64,000 bases of DNA from a virus, in IMG/VR virus record IMGVR_UViG_3300008740_000351, positions 1 through 64,000 of that record; one strand, 5' to 3'. The position numbers and the translations under genes were made by a program. The notes beneath the pieces are model-generated. The model had not been told where the DNA came from, made no database searches, and worked only from the letters and a program-made list of their open reading frames with translations. Position 1 is the stretch's first letter. Each line of letters begins with the position of its first letter. Positions 30,358 through 38,888 of the stretch are shown piece after piece.

Positions 30358-30670
30358 ATGAATATTTGTCACTTGTGTTACAAATATTTTTTACTACTAT
30401 TACTTTAACGTCTGTCAAGAATTCACAGATACTTACTTCATAAGGTTCAATAACAAAAATATCATTTGCTTTCAAATGCTGTCCATTACAAATCATTTCG
30501 CCTTCAATAATCATTGTTACTTCACGCTGTTCTTTATGAAAGTGGTCTTGGTGGAATTCTCCTTTAGTATGTGTATGATATGCTACTTCAAAATTAGCAG
30601 ACATGGCCGTATTTTCAAAGTCTCCAACAAACCAGCCTTTAAACATTTTCTTAAAATCAAATATCTTCAT
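30341..30670 (-). CDS. Small cupin-domain protein, 109 aa
   Basis: One cupin barrel: AYHTHTKGEFHQDHFHKE is the metal-binding His/Glu motif 1, and ANDIFVIEPYEV-like motif 2 follows. Small cupins can be sugar isomerases/epimerases or metal-binding dioxygenases. Overlaps the upstream start by 4 bp and ends inside the promoter of the RuBisCO-like gene. Confidence 0.8.
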   Translation of the reverse strand: MKIFDFKKMFKGWFVGDFENTAMSANFEVAYHTHTKGEFHQDHFHKEQREVTMIIEGEMICNGQHLKANDIFVIEPYEVSICEFLTDVKVIVVKNICNTSDKYSFDIKN

Positions 30671-30975
30671 CTGTATTCCTCGTATAAGTTATATTCATAT
30701 AAATCCTTTTCAGTTTCAATTTTCCAATCATCATTAATAACAATCGGGCCAGATAAATTATTAACAACATTATATTCACAACCTGGGTGTAAAGTTTTAC
30801 AAGCATTTTCACAAGTAGGATCAGCACTATGAATTTTAGTATCAACATTAATTACATCAAGATCTTTTTGATTCATTAATGCTTCAACGTATAATGTTGT
30901 TCCTCCTGCTTTTAAAAAAGCTATAGGACGAGTTACGTCTTTCCATTTGTTGTATGTAATATTAAATGTTTTCAT
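30667..30975 (-). CDS. Hypothetical protein, 102 aa
   Basis: I use ATG 30973-30975; the frame extends 10 codons further into the upstream gene. A Cys-containing centre (SADPTCENACKTLHPGCEYN) could bind metal. No family recognised. Coupled to the cupin gene (4-bp overlap). Confidence 0.65.
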   Translation of the reverse strand: MKTFNITYNKWKDVTRPIAFLKAGGTTLYVEALMNQKDLDVINVDTKIHSADPTCENACKTLHPGCEYNVVNNLSGPIVINDDWKIETEKDLYEYNLYEEYR

Positions 30976-31675
30976 ATATGTACTTTGCCCAACCTTCATG
31001 CCCATCTTTATAACAATGTCCTCCTGGACCGAGTGGGTAATTCTTTTTCCTACAATAGTTAATGAATATCTCTGGCAGATATTTTATATCATCTATCCAT
31101 TGTTTTACAAAATCGTTATGTGTTGGGTCAAACTGCGGTATGTCTAAAGCCCAAGATTGAATTAATTTTATTCCTAAACTATCACAAATTTGTTTTAAGT
31201 TCCACATACGTGAATATTGTAACTCTGATCTAACTTTAATCCCAGGGAGAGTCATAGTGTAAGGTTTGTGAATTTGATTTAATGCTTCTGTTGTAGTAGC
31301 ATCAAGTTTACTTATCTCACTATGGTTGGGCAATTTAACGCCATACATTTGTATAGGAATATGCCAACCAGTATCGTTTACATCAATAGGAATCTCATCT
31401 CTATCTAATGTTGTCCAACATACAACAACTATTAGTTCTCTTGGGTTATAATGTTTGTTATAATTTCTAATAAAATTTGTAGTTCTACGAAATATTCTAT
31501 TGTTACTTGTACCTTTAACAGCATCATTAAAACACATTGTAGTACCTAGTAGTTTGTGTAACTGCCAAGGCCAACTCCAATAGTATTGTTCTGCTTCTGT
31601 TTCGTGTTCTTTGTATGGTAGACCTAGTTCGTCTCCTTGTGTCCAGCTATCACCATTAGTGTATAAAGTTATCAT
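30962..31675 (-). CDS. SGNH-hydrolase-like protein 1, 237 aa
   Basis: GDSWTQG at 8-14 is block I with the catalytic serine. A conserved NDAVKGTSNNRIFRR region holds the block II/III Gly and Asn. DGHEGWAKYI near the C-terminus is block V with Asp and His. SGNH enzymes remove or transfer acyl groups, often O-acetyl on sugars. Four such genes stand between 31 and 35 kb; copies 1, 2 and 4 share the WSWPWQL / W-rich start. Overlaps the sugar-nucleotide transferase start by 4 bp. Confidence 0.78.
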   Translation of the reverse strand: MITLYTNGDSWTQGDELGLPYKEHETEAEQYYWSWPWQLHKLLGTTMCFNDAVKGTSNNRIFRRTTNFIRNYNKHYNPRELIVVVCWTTLDRDEIPIDVNDTGWHIPIQMYGVKLPNHSEISKLDATTTEALNQIHKPYTMTLPGIKVRSELQYSRMWNLKQICDSLGIKLIQSWALDIPQFDPTHNDFVKQWIDDIKYLPEIFINYCRKKNYPLGPGGHCYKDGHEGWAKYIYENI

Positions 31676-32400
31676 CGTCTAAAATGCCTGTGTGTATAAT
31701 GTAACCAGTCAGGTTGTGTACCAACAGGCCAAAATGTTTTTGCGTGTACTTTGTATTGTTTTACAATATGTTTTTTAGCAATTAACTCGTTATAAACAGA
31801 TGACACATAATATTCACCATACTCGGGTGGTTTGGATAATAATTTAGTTGTTGCTTCATTATATACTTCGCCATTAGCGAAATGATAGAATCCAGTAGTA
31901 GCATTATTACAATGATAACCAAGTCTTGTTTTTTCACAACAATGCCAAACGTCTATGTCATTATCATTTGTAAGAGCGAAACTATGTCTTTGTTCGTCTA
32001 GTGAATCGTAAGTTGTCATGTAACTAGCATCTGGTTCTACTTTCATTTTTTCTTGTAGTTCTGTTGTGTCCCATTCAAATACTTGATCACAATTAACACT
32101 AATAAAAGGACCACTACTATTCATTATTTCTTTACATTGTTGTAATGTTTCAGCCGCACCACGTGTTGGTTTATCTATTACTGTAACACTTCCCATACTT
32201 TCTAATAACGGTAACATAAAGTTAAATTGATCAAGGTGTTCTTTCAATGCTATAAAGTACCAATCACCAGGCCAGGCTAAACTATAATACACGTTTTGAA
32301 TCATAGTTGTGTTGCCCGTACGGATTAACGGTTTAGGATATGTATGTCCTGCTTCTTGAAAACGTGTTCCAAGGCCAGCCATTGCTACTACTATTTTCAT
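31672..32400 (-). CDS. Sugar-phosphate nucleotidyltransferase (NTP transferase), 242 aa
   Basis: The nucleotide-binding signature AMAGLGTRFQEAG at 6-18 and PKPLI at 22-26 place it in the sugar nucleotidyltransferase family (glucose-1-P or mannose-1-P type). CDQVFEW is the metal-binding loop with Asp. It would activate a sugar 1-phosphate to an NDP-sugar for the nearby glycosyltransferase-like proteins. It could pair with the phosphomannomutase-like HAD enzyme 4 kb away. Substrate not decided by sequence. Confidence 0.85.
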   Translation of the reverse strand: MKIVVAMAGLGTRFQEAGHTYPKPLIRTGNTTMIQNVYYSLAWPGDWYFIALKEHLDQFNFMLPLLESMGSVTVIDKPTRGAAETLQQCKEIMNSSGPFISVNCDQVFEWDTTELQEKMKVEPDASYMTTYDSLDEQRHSFALTNDNDIDVWHCCEKTRLGYHCNNATTGFYHFANGEVYNEATTKLLSKPPEYGEYYVSSVYNELIAKKHIVKQYKVHAKTFWPVGTQPDWLHYTHRHFRR

Positions 32401-32519
32401 TTGTATATAAACGGATCTCGTTTTTTAATTTCTTTAAGTTTCTTTCTGTATGCTATTTCCATTTTAATTTTTAAATAGATATCAGTAAAGAACTTCTTTA
32501 TACGTCTTAACAACCTCAT
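32397..32519 (-). CDS. Tiny basic protein, 40 aa
   Basis: Starts at an ATGA overlap with the upstream SGNH gene and ends in an ATGA overlap with the nucleotidyltransferase, filling the gap exactly. Strongly basic amphipathic helix (RLLRRIKKFFTD, KKLKEIKKRDPF). It could bind membranes or nucleic acid. The double overlap supports translation. Confidence 0.55.
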   Translation of the reverse strand: MRLLRRIKKFFTDIYLKIKMEIAYRKKLKEIKKRDPFIYK

Positions 32520-33289
32520 ATTTTATCTCCTATCTTATCTACTATAAAGTTTGCTATTTCTTTATGTCCTTTTTCGTTTGGGTGCGAGCCAATACCAACC
32601 CTAGAAACAAATCCAGTTATACCTTCACCAGCGCCAAATGTTTTACTAGCAAAAGCAGGTTGATAGTATTTGACTTGTTCGGCCCAAATTGGTTCATACT
32701 CGCTGTACTCTTTTTCAAATTCGGGATTAGTTAATGCAAAAAATTGATGAAGTTTTATTTTATTTGCTTTACAAATTTCTTGTAATGACCACATTAAGTT
32801 TTTTAAAGCAGGAGCATCACCTGAAGGGTCTCGTAGTAATGTCCAACTTTTATGTAATGACTTCAGTGCCATATTTTGTCCTGGACTCAAGAATCCACTA
32901 AAATCCATAGATTCTGGATCATTACTGTGATGCCAATGGAAGAATTGTCGTTCAGTCCATTCAACAAATTTCTCACCGTCATGATATTTCTCTTCTGCTG
33001 GTAAAGAAAATTCAGTACGCTCGTATGTTGACCAAGCAACAATAATAGCTAATTCAGAGAATTTACCTTTGTATGATTGTAAAAATTCTATTGTTCTCCT
33101 ATACATCCTAGCATTGGAGCCACCACCTCTGGCATCATTTATTAGCTGTGGAATATTATAATGTTGTGAAACGTGCCAAGGCCAACTGTTATAAAATTTA
33201 TGATTCAAGTTATCAACTGCTGTTACATCACCTAATTCTTCGCCATAGGTCCAGCTGTCGCCTGTTGTATATAAAAGTTTTATTGGCAT
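32516..33289 (-). CDS. SGNH-hydrolase-like protein 2, 257 aa
   Basis: GDSWTYG at 10-16 is block I; NSWPWHVS and ARGGGSNARMYRR match copy 1; SHPNEKGHKEIANFI is block V with catalytic Asp replaced by Asn-Glu and His kept. The shared 'W-P-W' and 'NAR.YRRT' blocks show that copies 1 and 2 are close paralogues. Role as in copy 1. Confidence 0.78.
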   Translation of the reverse strand: MPIKLLYTTGDSWTYGEELGDVTAVDNLNHKFYNSWPWHVSQHYNIPQLINDARGGGSNARMYRRTIEFLQSYKGKFSELAIIVAWSTYERTEFSLPAEEKYHDGEKFVEWTERQFFHWHHSNDPESMDFSGFLSPGQNMALKSLHKSWTLLRDPSGDAPALKNLMWSLQEICKANKIKLHQFFALTNPEFEKEYSEYEPIWAEQVKYYQPAFASKTFGAGEGITGFVSRVGIGSHPNEKGHKEIANFIVDKIGDKI

Positions 33290-33309
33290 TGTTGATGTTC
33301 TCCTTTGTA

Positions 33310-34083
33310 TTATTTAAACAATTTATCCGACACATCATAGTTTTTTGTATACCATTCTTCAAATTTTCTTGCTATTACTCTATGACCTGTTCTATTAAAG
33401 TGTCCACTGCCTAGATCATCTGGATATTCTTTGCTAACAATACCGTAATCTACTTGTAAAAAGTTATTAGGAAACATCTCTTCTAACTCGTGCCACATTG
33501 TAAACAATACCCAATTTGATGTTAGTTGATTTAATCTATGTAATTGTGTGGCAAAAATGCCACAATCTTCGTATCGTTTAATTTTACTATCATGAACTTC
33601 TTTAACATATGAACACAATGTATTAAGTCTAGACTCTGGTTCGTTTTTTAAAGTCTTGTTAGTAGGTATGCCACCTTCTTTAAATAATAATATATTGCTA
33701 CAAGTTTCACTTTGGAGAATATTGTTACTATTAAACGGTAAGTCAGTTAATAAGTTTTCTTTATAATCTTCATAATTTAAATCTTGAATTGTTACTTCCT
33801 GTTCGTTACTATACACTATACCAGGTTTAAGCCAATGTAATCTATCTTCATTAGTAGTAGATATTATATAAAATGCATCTTCGTCAAAGTTGTCAACGAA
33901 ATATTTTATCATTAAACTAATACTAAAATTACAGCAACCTGGTCTAGCTAAACTTATTAATTTAGAATCAAATGCTTCTGCTATCTTAACAGGGTATGAT
34001 GAAACTTTTGGATCATGTAATCCAACACCAGTAGCAAAACTATCGCCAGCATTATAAACTGTACTAATTTGATGATCTACCAT
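33310..34083 (-). CDS. SGNH-hydrolase-like protein 3, 257 aa (divergent)
   Basis: GDSFATG at 13-19 is block I; LARPGCCNFSISL replaces the usual Gly/Asn block; SGHFNRTGHRVIARKF is block V with His. It lacks the W-P-W region of the other three, so it is the divergent copy. Overlaps SGNH-4 by 7 bp. Substrate unknown. Confidence 0.72.
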   Translation of the reverse strand: MVDHQISTVYNAGDSFATGVGLHDPKVSSYPVKIAEAFDSKLISLARPGCCNFSISLMIKYFVDNFDEDAFYIISTTNEDRLHWLKPGIVYSNEQEVTIQDLNYEDYKENLLTDLPFNSNNILQSETCSNILLFKEGGIPTNKTLKNEPESRLNTLCSYVKEVHDSKIKRYEDCGIFATQLHRLNQLTSNWVLFTMWHELEEMFPNNFLQVDYGIVSKEYPDDLGSGHFNRTGHRVIARKFEEWYTKNYDVSDKLFK

Positions 34084-34937
34084 TTTAAATTTTCCTTTAT
34101 ATATTTTTTAATATGTTTGGCCCATAGTTTATGCCCTTCTTCGTTTGGATGCTGTCCTATAATTGTTTTATCGAGGCCTTTCTTTTTCATATAACCAAAG
34201 AAACTTTCTGTCATAAATGTTTTTTGATTTAGGCATTCCCACATTGTCTTATTCATTTCATTACTGTAATGATGATGCCAGCCTGGATGTTTTTCTCCAA
34301 GCTCTGCTTTCTCAAATTCATCATTTATATAACCTGGACTTTTATAATCTATAAAGTCATCCATATTTTCTTTTGCTCCGTGTATGCCTTTGCCTGCGTC
34401 ATAGAACGCTTGAAACATCAGCAATTCGATGTCATGTGCCTTACATAAATTTTCCATTGCTGTTACTTGATGAACGTACCTATTTAATGCTTCACGTTGA
34501 TGCCACAAGTAAGTTACATATAGTTTAAAGAAATCATTCATGCCTGGTTGTACATAATCAAATCCTGCTTGTTGTGGCCATATAGTTGTCCAGTTTGGTG
34601 TACTTTTATTATGAGGATCAGTATAGAAAAAGTCTTTACGTTCTGGACTTGTCCAACCAATTATAACTTTAAGTTCATTAGTACTTCTATTTCGACTTAT
34701 ATAATTTTCATACAACCAACTTTCAGTAAGTCGTAATATACGATCATTACTTGCCGCCGGGTAAGATAAGTTAGTTAAACCTGTACCTAATTCTTTAGCA
34801 AGTAATGTAGGCCAAATTCTAGGTATGCGATAACTGTTATTTTGTATATCCCAGTCTTTAATATCCACACTTAAATCAGGGTTTCTAATTTCACTACCGA
34901 AGCACCAACTGTCACCTACTACTAATAACTTACTCAT
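34077..34937 (-). CDS. SGNH-hydrolase-like protein 4, 286 aa
   Basis: GDSWCFG at 8-14 is block I; RIWPTLLAKEL, SYPAASNDRILR and WTSPERKDFFY match copies 1 and 2; GQHPNEEGHKLWAKHI is block V. A long insertion (residues about 165-235, with HHHYSNEMNK) distinguishes it. Possibly acyl transfer or deacylation of a surface sugar. Confidence 0.75.
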   Translation of the reverse strand: MSKLLVVGDSWCFGSEIRNPDLSVDIKDWDIQNNSYRIPRIWPTLLAKELGTGLTNLSYPAASNDRILRLTESWLYENYISRNRSTNELKVIIGWTSPERKDFFYTDPHNKSTPNWTTIWPQQAGFDYVQPGMNDFFKLYVTYLWHQREALNRYVHQVTAMENLCKAHDIELLMFQAFYDAGKGIHGAKENMDDFIDYKSPGYINDEFEKAELGEKHPGWHHHYSNEMNKTMWECLNQKTFMTESFFGYMKKKGLDKTIIGQHPNEEGHKLWAKHIKKYIKENLKW

Positions 34938-35373
34938 TTTTAATTCCTAGTTTGTCGTTGTATTCTTTAAATATTGTTCTAAGTTTTTCTTTTAGTTCTG
35001 GCAACACATCTCCTTCTTTATATGTTGTATGATTAAAATACTTTGGATAAAATCTTGTACCAGTAAGTTGCTGTATGTAAGTAGCCGCCTCTGTATAAAT
35101 GTTATTGTAAGAAAAACGCTTACAGTTATCAGGCAAGTCTGGTATTTCTGGCACAACAACTTTATCTAGAAATTTCTTTTGTACTACTCCGCTATCAATC
35201 CATTGATCGTAAAATATTCTATAACAATCTTTGTATACAATAAAACTATGTAATGCTGTATTAGTATCTGTTTCTTTAGTAGCGTGTGTATGATTTTTAA
35301 ACCCAAACAACATTTCTTTATCTGCTCCCGGTATATTATAATAACAGAACAAGTTAACAGTACTGATGATCAT
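34930..35373 (-). CDS. Hypothetical protein, 147 aa
   Basis: Soluble, aromatic-rich protein starting MIISTVNLFCYYNIPG; Tyr- and His-rich middle. It overlaps both neighbours (SGNH-4 by 8 bp, the SGQLR protein by 1 bp). No family recognised. Neighbours suggest carbohydrate metabolism. Confidence 0.7.
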   Translation of the reverse strand: MIISTVNLFCYYNIPGADKEMLFGFKNHTHATKETDTNTALHSFIVYKDCYRIFYDQWIDSGVVQKKFLDKVVVPEIPDLPDNCKRFSYNNIYTEAATYIQQLTGTRFYPKYFNHTTYKEGDVLPELKEKLRTIFKEYNDKLGIKNE

Positions 35374-36098
35374 TAGTATGCCTCTCTAATTTCATTCCAG
35401 TCTAGATATGGATCTAAGTCAACAACTGATGTTCGCCAAAGTGTTTCTCCTAGTTGTGGTTCTATTTGTATCATTCTTAAATTATATTTTTGTCCTAGTT
35501 GATACATTATTGTACCTGGAGAATACATTGTGTCTTCAGGGTCTACATTACCACCAGTTAAGCAAGTTAATTGTTTTGGCATTAATGTCCAATTATAATA
35601 TCTATAAGAGTCACTAATGATATCCATAGCATGACTATTGCCCCAATAAATTAAATCACTAAAGCCGTGTGTAGCAAAATCAGTTAGCACTAGTCCGTTG
35701 TTGCCTATGCTATAATATATGCTTCTATCAACTACTTCAGGGTATATCCAACGTTTGTGTATTGGTATTAATAAATCAAATCTACATTTAATTACAATGT
35801 CATATCTAAATTTATTTTTAAGTTCATGTTGTCGTTTAAGCCAATTAGATTGTTGTATACTATGTAACATATTACCAGCAAAGCCTCTATGTTTCCAAGG
35901 TGTTTCAATAAACGACTCAACTGGATCTAAAAGTTCATTAAGTTTATCCCAATCTTCTTTTGGCTGATCGTTATCCCAACTATGATAAAAATGATCAATG
36001 TTTTTTATATTTTCAAAAAATCTTAACAAGTACGGAACAGCTCGTAAGCCAGTTCGTAATTGCCCACTCCAGCAAATGGCTACCTTAGGTGATCTCAT
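35373..36098 (-). CDS. SGQLR-type glycosyltransferase-like protein A, 241 aa
   Basis: Starts AICWSGQLRTG and carries a central KCRFDLLIP block, as in a family of putative glycosyltransferases where the R-x-D segment is the likely DxD-type site. A second copy lies immediately upstream; the two overlap by 14 bp and are about 25-30 percent alike by eye. No reaction is known for the family. Confidence 0.68.
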   Translation of the reverse strand: MRSPKVAICWSGQLRTGLRAVPYLLRFFENIKNIDHFYHSWDNDQPKEDWDKLNELLDPVESFIETPWKHRGFAGNMLHSIQQSNWLKRQHELKNKFRYDIVIKCRFDLLIPIHKRWIYPEVVDRSIYYSIGNNGLVLTDFATHGFSDLIYWGNSHAMDIISDSYRYYNWTLMPKQLTCLTGGNVDPEDTMYSPGTIMYQLGQKYNLRMIQIEPQLGETLWRTSVVDLDPYLDWNEIREAY

Positions 36099-36798
36099 GG
36101 TCGCCTCCGCTATAATGTTTTTCTTCTCGTTTTAATTTAATTGGCATATAAGTTTGTACAGGTTTTATATTATTAGCTTTCATATGAAATGCTAAAACGT
36201 GTTCAGGTCCGTATGTTTTGTCGTCGTTAATTACAAACCAATCTTTTTTATATCTAGGTATACAACTATAAAAATCACACATACGGTCATAGTCAAAACT
36301 TGTTGTAGCAAAGTAAACATCACTACATCTATATCTATGATTTTTATCAAACGTTTGATGAATGATATGAGCTTCGCCCATTTTCATTTGTGATATATGA
36401 TATTTTTTTTCAACGTAATTATCGAATCTCATTCTTACACAAACATCATATTGTAAAGCAAAATCATGTTCGTATTGTTGTTTTAAATTACAAGCCATCA
36501 TAACACCGTAAAATTGACTATGATAGTTTGGGTCAAATACTGCCCATTCGTTTTCAGTTTTAAATTCTATAGGATCTTCTATTAATATTTTTTTAAGTTT
36601 GTTAAGTTCTTGATTACTAATACTTTTTTCTTCGTCGTCTTTATTTTTATGTGCTATAGCATTAGGGGCCGTTTTATTTGTCCATGTATGTACAAAGTAA
36701 TCAACCTCGGATTCTTTATCAAACATTAACGGCCACGTTTTAATAGATTCTTCCCAGTGACCTCGTAATTGTCCACTAACACAAACAGCTATTTTCAT
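36085..36798 (-). CDS. SGQLR-type glycosyltransferase-like protein B, 237 aa
   Basis: Starts AVCVSGQLRGHW with the central VRMRFDNYV block, paralogue of the downstream SGQLR gene. Longer linker in the middle (KDDEEKSISNQE). It sits between the suf genes and the carbohydrate genes. Ends overlapping its paralogue. Function by family only. Confidence 0.68.
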   Translation of the reverse strand: MKIAVCVSGQLRGHWEESIKTWPLMFDKESEVDYFVHTWTNKTAPNAIAHKNKDDEEKSISNQELNKLKKILIEDPIEFKTENEWAVFDPNYHSQFYGVMMACNLKQQYEHDFALQYDVCVRMRFDNYVEKKYHISQMKMGEAHIIHQTFDKNHRYRCSDVYFATTSFDYDRMCDFYSCIPRYKKDWFVINDDKTYGPEHVLAFHMKANNIKPVQTYMPIKLKREEKHYSGGDHEIT

Positions 36799-37367
36799 TG
36801 TTTGATTGTTCCTTCCATTTTATTTTTAATGTCTTGGGAAAATGCTTCTACGAGCATATCAATAGAGTCCTCATATGATATTCCTCTGCTTTGAAGATAA
36901 AATAATTGTTCTTCATCTAATGCTCCAGTTGTACTGCTATGTGAACAAACAACATTAGAATTTAAAATGTTTAATTCTGGTTTTGCGAATGCTTTAGATG
37001 TAGTATCTAATAAAAGATTTTTGTTAGACATATGACTTTCACAATTAGTAATATCTTTAGGAACAGAAATTAAACCCTCAAAAGAACTAACACTATTCTT
37101 GTTTATAAATCTAAAGTCTTGATTACACTTTGAATTATGACCATTGTGTACTACGTTAGTAACAACATCTGTTTTCTCATCTGTGTTTTTAAATATACCA
37201 TACAACTCGCAAGATGAATTTGTATCTAAGTTTATATTAACAGTTGTCGCAACGCCAGAATAATTATAAAAAAATATAACCGCAATTGAGTCTTCTTTTA
37301 AGTTATAATTTAATACTGAATCTTCTTTTAAGTTTATAACTTTTTTATAATTATTTTGTATGTCCAT
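36795..37367 (-). CDS. sufD: Short SufD-like Fe-S assembly protein, 190 aa
   Basis: The C-terminal part carries the SufB/SufD signature: AFAKPELNILNSNVVCSHS, then TTGALDEEQLFYLQSRGI. Normal SufD is about 420 residues; this protein keeps only a short beta-helix region and the C-terminal helix pair that binds SufC. I use ATG 37365-37367. It follows sufC by overlap. A compact SufD would complete a SufBCD complex with the window's SufB and SufC. The gene symbol is given for the family; truncation is notable. Confidence 0.72.
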   Translation of the reverse strand: MDIQNNYKKVINLKEDSVLNYNLKEDSIAVIFFYNYSGVATTVNINLDTNSSCELYGIFKNTDEKTDVVTNVVHNGHNSKCNQDFRFINKNSVSSFEGLISVPKDITNCESHMSNKNLLLDTTSKAFAKPELNILNSNVVCSHSSTTGALDEEQLFYLQSRGISYEDSIDMLVEAFSQDIKNKMEGTIKQ

Positions 37368-38085
37368 AACCACTCTTTTCTAATTCTAAAGCTAGTGCTT
37401 CACATCCTGTTCTATCTATTTTCCCATCCATTAAAACATGAACAAAGTCTGGTTTAATGTAATCTAGTAAACGTTGGTAATGTGTAATAATTAAAAAAGA
37501 TCTATCTTTATTTTTTAAAGCATTTACACCGTCTGCTACGATTCTTAAAGCGTCTATATCTAAACCAGAATCAGTCTCATCTAGAATTGCTAACGTAGGT
37601 TCTAAGATAGACATTTGTAATACTTCATTTTTCTTTTTTTCGCCCCCTGAGAATCCTACATTTAGTTCTCTATTAAGTATTGTTTTGTCAATGTTAAGGG
37701 TTTCTGCTGTTTGTTGTATTTTTGCAACAAATTCTAAAGGGTCTAATTCTGCTTCTTTTCTATGTCTACGAGTTTGATTTAGTGCTGATCTTAAAAAGTT
37801 ACTTGTATTAACGCCAGGAACTTCAACAGGATATTGAAATGCTAAAAACAAACCTTCTTGAGCTCTTTCTTCTATTGGTAAAGTTAATAAATCTTTTCCT
37901 TGATAAGAAATTGTTCCATCAATATCATAACCAGTTCGCCCAGCTAACACATTAGCCAATGTACTTTTACCTGATCCGTTAGGACCCATTAAAGCATGGA
38001 CTTCACCTTTTGGAATATTAAGGGTTAAGTCTTTTATTATTTCTTTACCATCTATTGATACTTTTAAGTTTTCAATTTTTAACAT
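37351..38085 (-). CDS. sufC: SufC ATPase of the Fe-S assembly complex
   Basis: 244 aa, full length. Walker A GPNGSGKST at 34-42, ABC signature GFSGGEKKKNE, Walker B LAILDETDSGLD, switch His in IITHYQR. SufC powers the SufBCD scaffold, which builds 4Fe-4S clusters. Overlaps sufE by 14 bp and the SufD-like gene by 17 bp. Confidence 0.95.
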   Translation of the reverse strand: MLKIENLKVSIDGKEIIKDLTLNIPKGEVHALMGPNGSGKSTLANVLAGRTGYDIDGTISYQGKDLLTLPIEERAQEGLFLAFQYPVEVPGVNTSNFLRSALNQTRRHRKEAELDPLEFVAKIQQTAETLNIDKTILNRELNVGFSGGEKKKNEVLQMSILEPTLAILDETDSGLDIDALRIVADGVNALKNKDRSFLIITHYQRLLDYIKPDFVHVLMDGKIDRTGCEALALELEKSGYGHTK

Positions 38086-38476
38086 TCGGTATCCTTTTTA
38101 TCATTATCTCGATCATTTGATAGAATCCAGTTTTTCTATTCATTGTTAGTAATTCGTCTAGTTTAATTTCTTCAAATTGTTCTATTGTGATTTTTTCTGC
38201 TCCTGGAGAATTAAAAATATCTATTAGTATGTAAGCATAACCTCCAGCTATCATGGCGTTGCTCCATGCTTTAAATTTACCATCTTCCCAATCAACAAAT
38301 AAATCAAACTGGCAACGACTTACTCTGTTTTCTTCAATACGTTTTTCTTCACTTAAAGGATCGAAGTTTAATTTTGCCCCGAGCGAAATCAACCATCGGT
38401 AAACTTCTAAACTTTCAATTGCTCGTAACGTTTCAATGTTATTTTTATACTCTGTAATTTTATCTAAATAATTCAT
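38072..38476 (-). CDS. sufE: SufE-like sulfur acceptor
   Basis: 134 aa, SufE length. The sulfur-carrying cysteine is C55 in NRVSRCQFDLFVDWEDGK, matching the VxGCQS region of SufE. The rest follows SufE: GKFKAWSNAMIAGGYAYIL, then a DELLTMNRKTGF helix and a final MIEIMIKRI. SufE takes persulfide from SufS and passes it to SufB. No SufS is seen, so sulfur probably comes from the host enzyme. Confidence 0.85.
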   Translation of the reverse strand: MNYLDKITEYKNNIETLRAIESLEVYRWLISLGAKLNFDPLSEEKRIEENRVSRCQFDLFVDWEDGKFKAWSNAMIAGGYAYILIDIFNSPGAEKITIEQFEEIKLDELLTMNRKTGFYQMIEIMIKRIPNVKN

Positions 38477-38888
38477 CTGGATTCGCCATTGTTTTAATTT
38501 CTAAACAGTTACCGTTAGGGTCTTCGATAAACATTGTTTCTTGTTGTCTACTCTCGCCTTCAAACCTAATGAAGGGAGGATCTAAAAATTCTATTCCGTT
38601 ATCTATTATTCGCTGTTTTAAATTTTGAAATACATCATTGTCTAAGTGTACACCAAAATGGGGTACGGATACATTACCCATATCTACATTATGTCTTTCG
38701 CCTGTGCTCTTATCATCAGGATCAGATGCGTGTAGTGTTAATTCATTCCCCCAAAAATTAATATCTGCCCAGGCATCTGGGTATGTAAATTCTGCCATAC
38801 CTCTTTCGCAACCTAGTATATCACAATAAAAGTTTATTGCTTTATCTAAATCTCCTGCCGGTATTGCTAAATGAAATCTATTTGACAT
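38460..38888 (-). CDS. VOC-superfamily (glyoxalase/dioxygenase-like) protein, 142 aa
   Basis: Two beta-alpha-beta-beta-beta modules: RFHLAIPAGDLDKAINFYCDILG and PHFGVHLDNDVFQNL, then FIEDPNGNCLEIK. Metal ligands H6, H77-like and E near the C-terminus. Members include glyoxalases, epimerases and resistance proteins. Located inside the suf genes, between sufE and sufB, so a link to Fe-S supply or to oxygen protection is possible. Confidence 0.85.
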   Translation of the reverse strand: MSNRFHLAIPAGDLDKAINFYCDILGCERGMAEFTYPDAWADINFWGNELTLHASDPDDKSTGERHNVDMGNVSVPHFGVHLDNDVFQNLKQRIIDNGIEFLDPPFIRFEGESRQQETMFIEDPNGNCLEIKTMANPDELFR

